In this document: positions 63,221 through 64,000 of the stretch, one piece after another
Layout of the letters: each line of letters begins with the position of its first letter
Numbering within the stretch: position 1 is the first letter of the stretch
Assembly (NCBI RefSeq): GCF_014843005.1
Contig: NZ_JACYXM010000001.1
Span: 62,001 to 126,000 of the forward strand
Reading direction: 5' to 3'
DNA: 64,000 nt
Origin: Rhodanobacter sp. DHG33
GTDB taxonomy: Bacteria; Pseudomonadota; Gammaproteobacteria; Xanthomonadales; Rhodanobacteraceae
Translations under genes and position numbers: made by a program
The notes under the pieces: model-generated
Database searches by the model: none
What the model was told of the DNA's origin: nothing
Seen by the model: the letters and a program-made list of their open reading frames with translations, nothing else

Positions 63221-63638
63221 AGTGACTGGATTCTCCTGTTTCCTCGCCTGTGCGCTGCGATGGCGACACATGACCCACGATCGTCTCTCAGTTGCCGAGC
63301 GCCCCGTCCAATGGTGTGGCTAGGCTGCTTTGGTTCGCCCCTCGAACACGCTATGGTTCCAGACAATCCAGGAACCCAGGCGCCAGGGGTAGAGTACGCA
63401 ACAAGCCGGGGAGCTGGCAAACCGATGTTGTAGGTTCGTTAATAAAGTCCTTAGAAATGTTTGGTCTTACAAGCAATCTTTTGGCCCCTAAGTCCTTTGG
63501 CCCTCCTTAAAGTTGCCGTCCTGCGAGGCAAGAAATGCGGATAACTCTCATCGGTCAAAGACTTAACAACCACTGGGTTCACAGCTGCGGGTTTTTGTGG
63601 TTACAATCGTAAGGCCAAACGCAGGGAGTTCCTCTACC
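63221..63638. promoter_or_regulatory. Divergent, AT-rich regulatory spacer at the head of the locus
   Basis: This 418-base gap lies between wzb (leftward) and the small secreted gene (rightward). On the plus strand TTCACA (63578) and TACAAT (63602-63607), 18 bases apart, form a good sigma-70-type promoter for the small gene. The leftward promoter of the polysaccharide operon must also lie here but could not be pinpointed. Confidence 0.6.
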
Positions 63639-63944
63639 ATGAAATCGATGAAAATCCTGTCCATCGCCTTGATCGCCGCAGCCGTATCTAGCCAGGCCTT
63701 CGGCACTCAGGCTCAGCCTCAACAGCCGACTCCGCAACAAAGTCAGCCTGCCGCTGCATTGCCGGGGGCCGCGGGCGCCAGCGATGTGTCCCAAGGCACG
63801 CTTGACGCCATCTATATCGGCATGGGCGTGGTTGCCGTCGCGGTTATCGCTGGTGCCACGAGCAGCAGCAACCACGGCAATGAAACCGGCAACAACGGTA
63901 GCACCGGCACGACCGGAACGACGGGCACCACGGGTACCCACTGA
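63639..63944 (+). CDS. Small secreted Thr/Gly-repeat protein, YjbE-like
   Basis: A 101-residue protein with a signal peptide (ILSIALIAAAVSSQAFG), a Gln/Pro-rich stretch, a hydrophobic segment (IYIGMGVVAVAVIAGAT) and a tail of repeated Thr-Gly-Thr units. Composition and order resemble YjbE, encoded in the yjbEFGH exopolysaccharide operon of enterobacteria, and its place at the head of a polysaccharide locus fits. The ATG at 63639 follows AGGGAG. Function is not known. Confidence 0.75.
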   Translation: MKSMKILSIALIAAAVSSQAFGTQAQPQQPTPQQSQPAAALPGAAGASDVSQGTLDAIYIGMGVVAVAVIAGATSSSNHGNETGNNGSTGTTGTTGTTGTH

Positions 63945-63963
63945 GTTCCACGCATGATCGTGC

Positions 63964-63996
63964 AAAACCGTGCTGGATGCGTCCGGCACGGTTTTT
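63964..63996 (+). terminator. Terminator after the YjbE-like gene
   Basis: AAAACCGTGC (63964-63973) pairs with GCACGGTTTT (63986-63995), with further Ts following, 19 bases after the stop codon. The gene is therefore monocistronic. Confidence 0.92.
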
Positions 63997-64000
63997 GTTG

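Noticed and set aside
63880-63941. ACC/GGC-type short tandem repeat at the end of the YjbE-like gene as a phase-variation tract
   Set aside because: The repeats encode the Thr-Gly tail in multiples of three bases, so a change in number would not shift the frame.

Overview
The window is a stretch of high-GC gammaproteobacterial chromosome. The order accB-accC-prmA-DUF3426-fis-purH, a DUF2782 gene next to polA, and the housekeeping protein sequences point to Lysobacterales (Xanthomonadales), most likely Rhodanobacteraceae (Dyella, Rhodanobacter, Luteibacter or Frateuria type). The genus cannot be fixed from the sequence alone.

From 1 to about 15.9 kb the window is core genome. It holds the end of accB, accC, prmA, a zinc-ribbon membrane protein, fis, purH, a DUF2782 protein, polA, uvrD, a GlsB-like membrane protein and the heme-linked hemD-hemX-hemY operon. 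Directly after polA lies a C-rich-loop small RNA locus with a perfect terminator, in the position of Spot 42/ErsA and resembling Xanthomonas sX13. It is followed by copies of a dispersed palindromic repeat.

From 16 to 25.5 kb is a catabolic region. Two tandem secreted GH27 alpha-galactosidase-type enzymes sit behind an operator-like dyad. Next is an AraC regulator with an N-terminal PAS-like sensor, divergent from a complete translationally coupled hydroxyproline pathway: 2-epimerase, three-part D-hydroxyproline dehydrogenase, pyrroline-hydroxycarboxylate deaminase and ketoglutarate-semialdehyde dehydrogenase.

From 25.6 to 40.3 kb are mixed housekeeping genes: hotdog thioesterases, a lipoprotein, a cysteine-less membrane rhodanese, a ferredoxin-reductase-type protein, an SrkA-like kinase, an OmpR/EnvZ-type two-component pair, rimK with a retropepsin-like rimB behind tRNA-Gly(CCC), a FecR/DUF6600 secreted protein, thiS-thiG, trmB and an SLC13-type carrier with cytoplasmic TrkA_C-like domains.

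From 40.6 to 64 kb is a surface-polysaccharide locus. Apart from wecA-like, one acetyltransferase and the last small gene, it lies on the minus strand. Its middle is visibly more AT-rich than the flanks, which suggests horizontal transfer. It contains a UDP-N-acetyl-L-fucosamine cassette (WbjB/C/D type) with WbuC and a WbuB-like transferase, two more GT4 transferases, a polymerase/ligase-like Wzy, a Wzx flippase, Wzb, Wzc, a UDP-HexNAc 6-dehydrogenase and a CapD-type dehydratase. Its most unusual content is a UDP-sulfoquinovose synthase (SqdB/SQD1-like, catalytic Thr/Tyr/Lys conserved) together with an APS-reductase-type protein that could supply the sulfite it needs. This suggests a sulfoquinovose- or other 6-sulfonate-sugar-containing polysaccharide. 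An inverted, decayed duplicate of the wzx-end/acetyltransferase module and an IS5 transposase remnant show that the locus has been rearranged.
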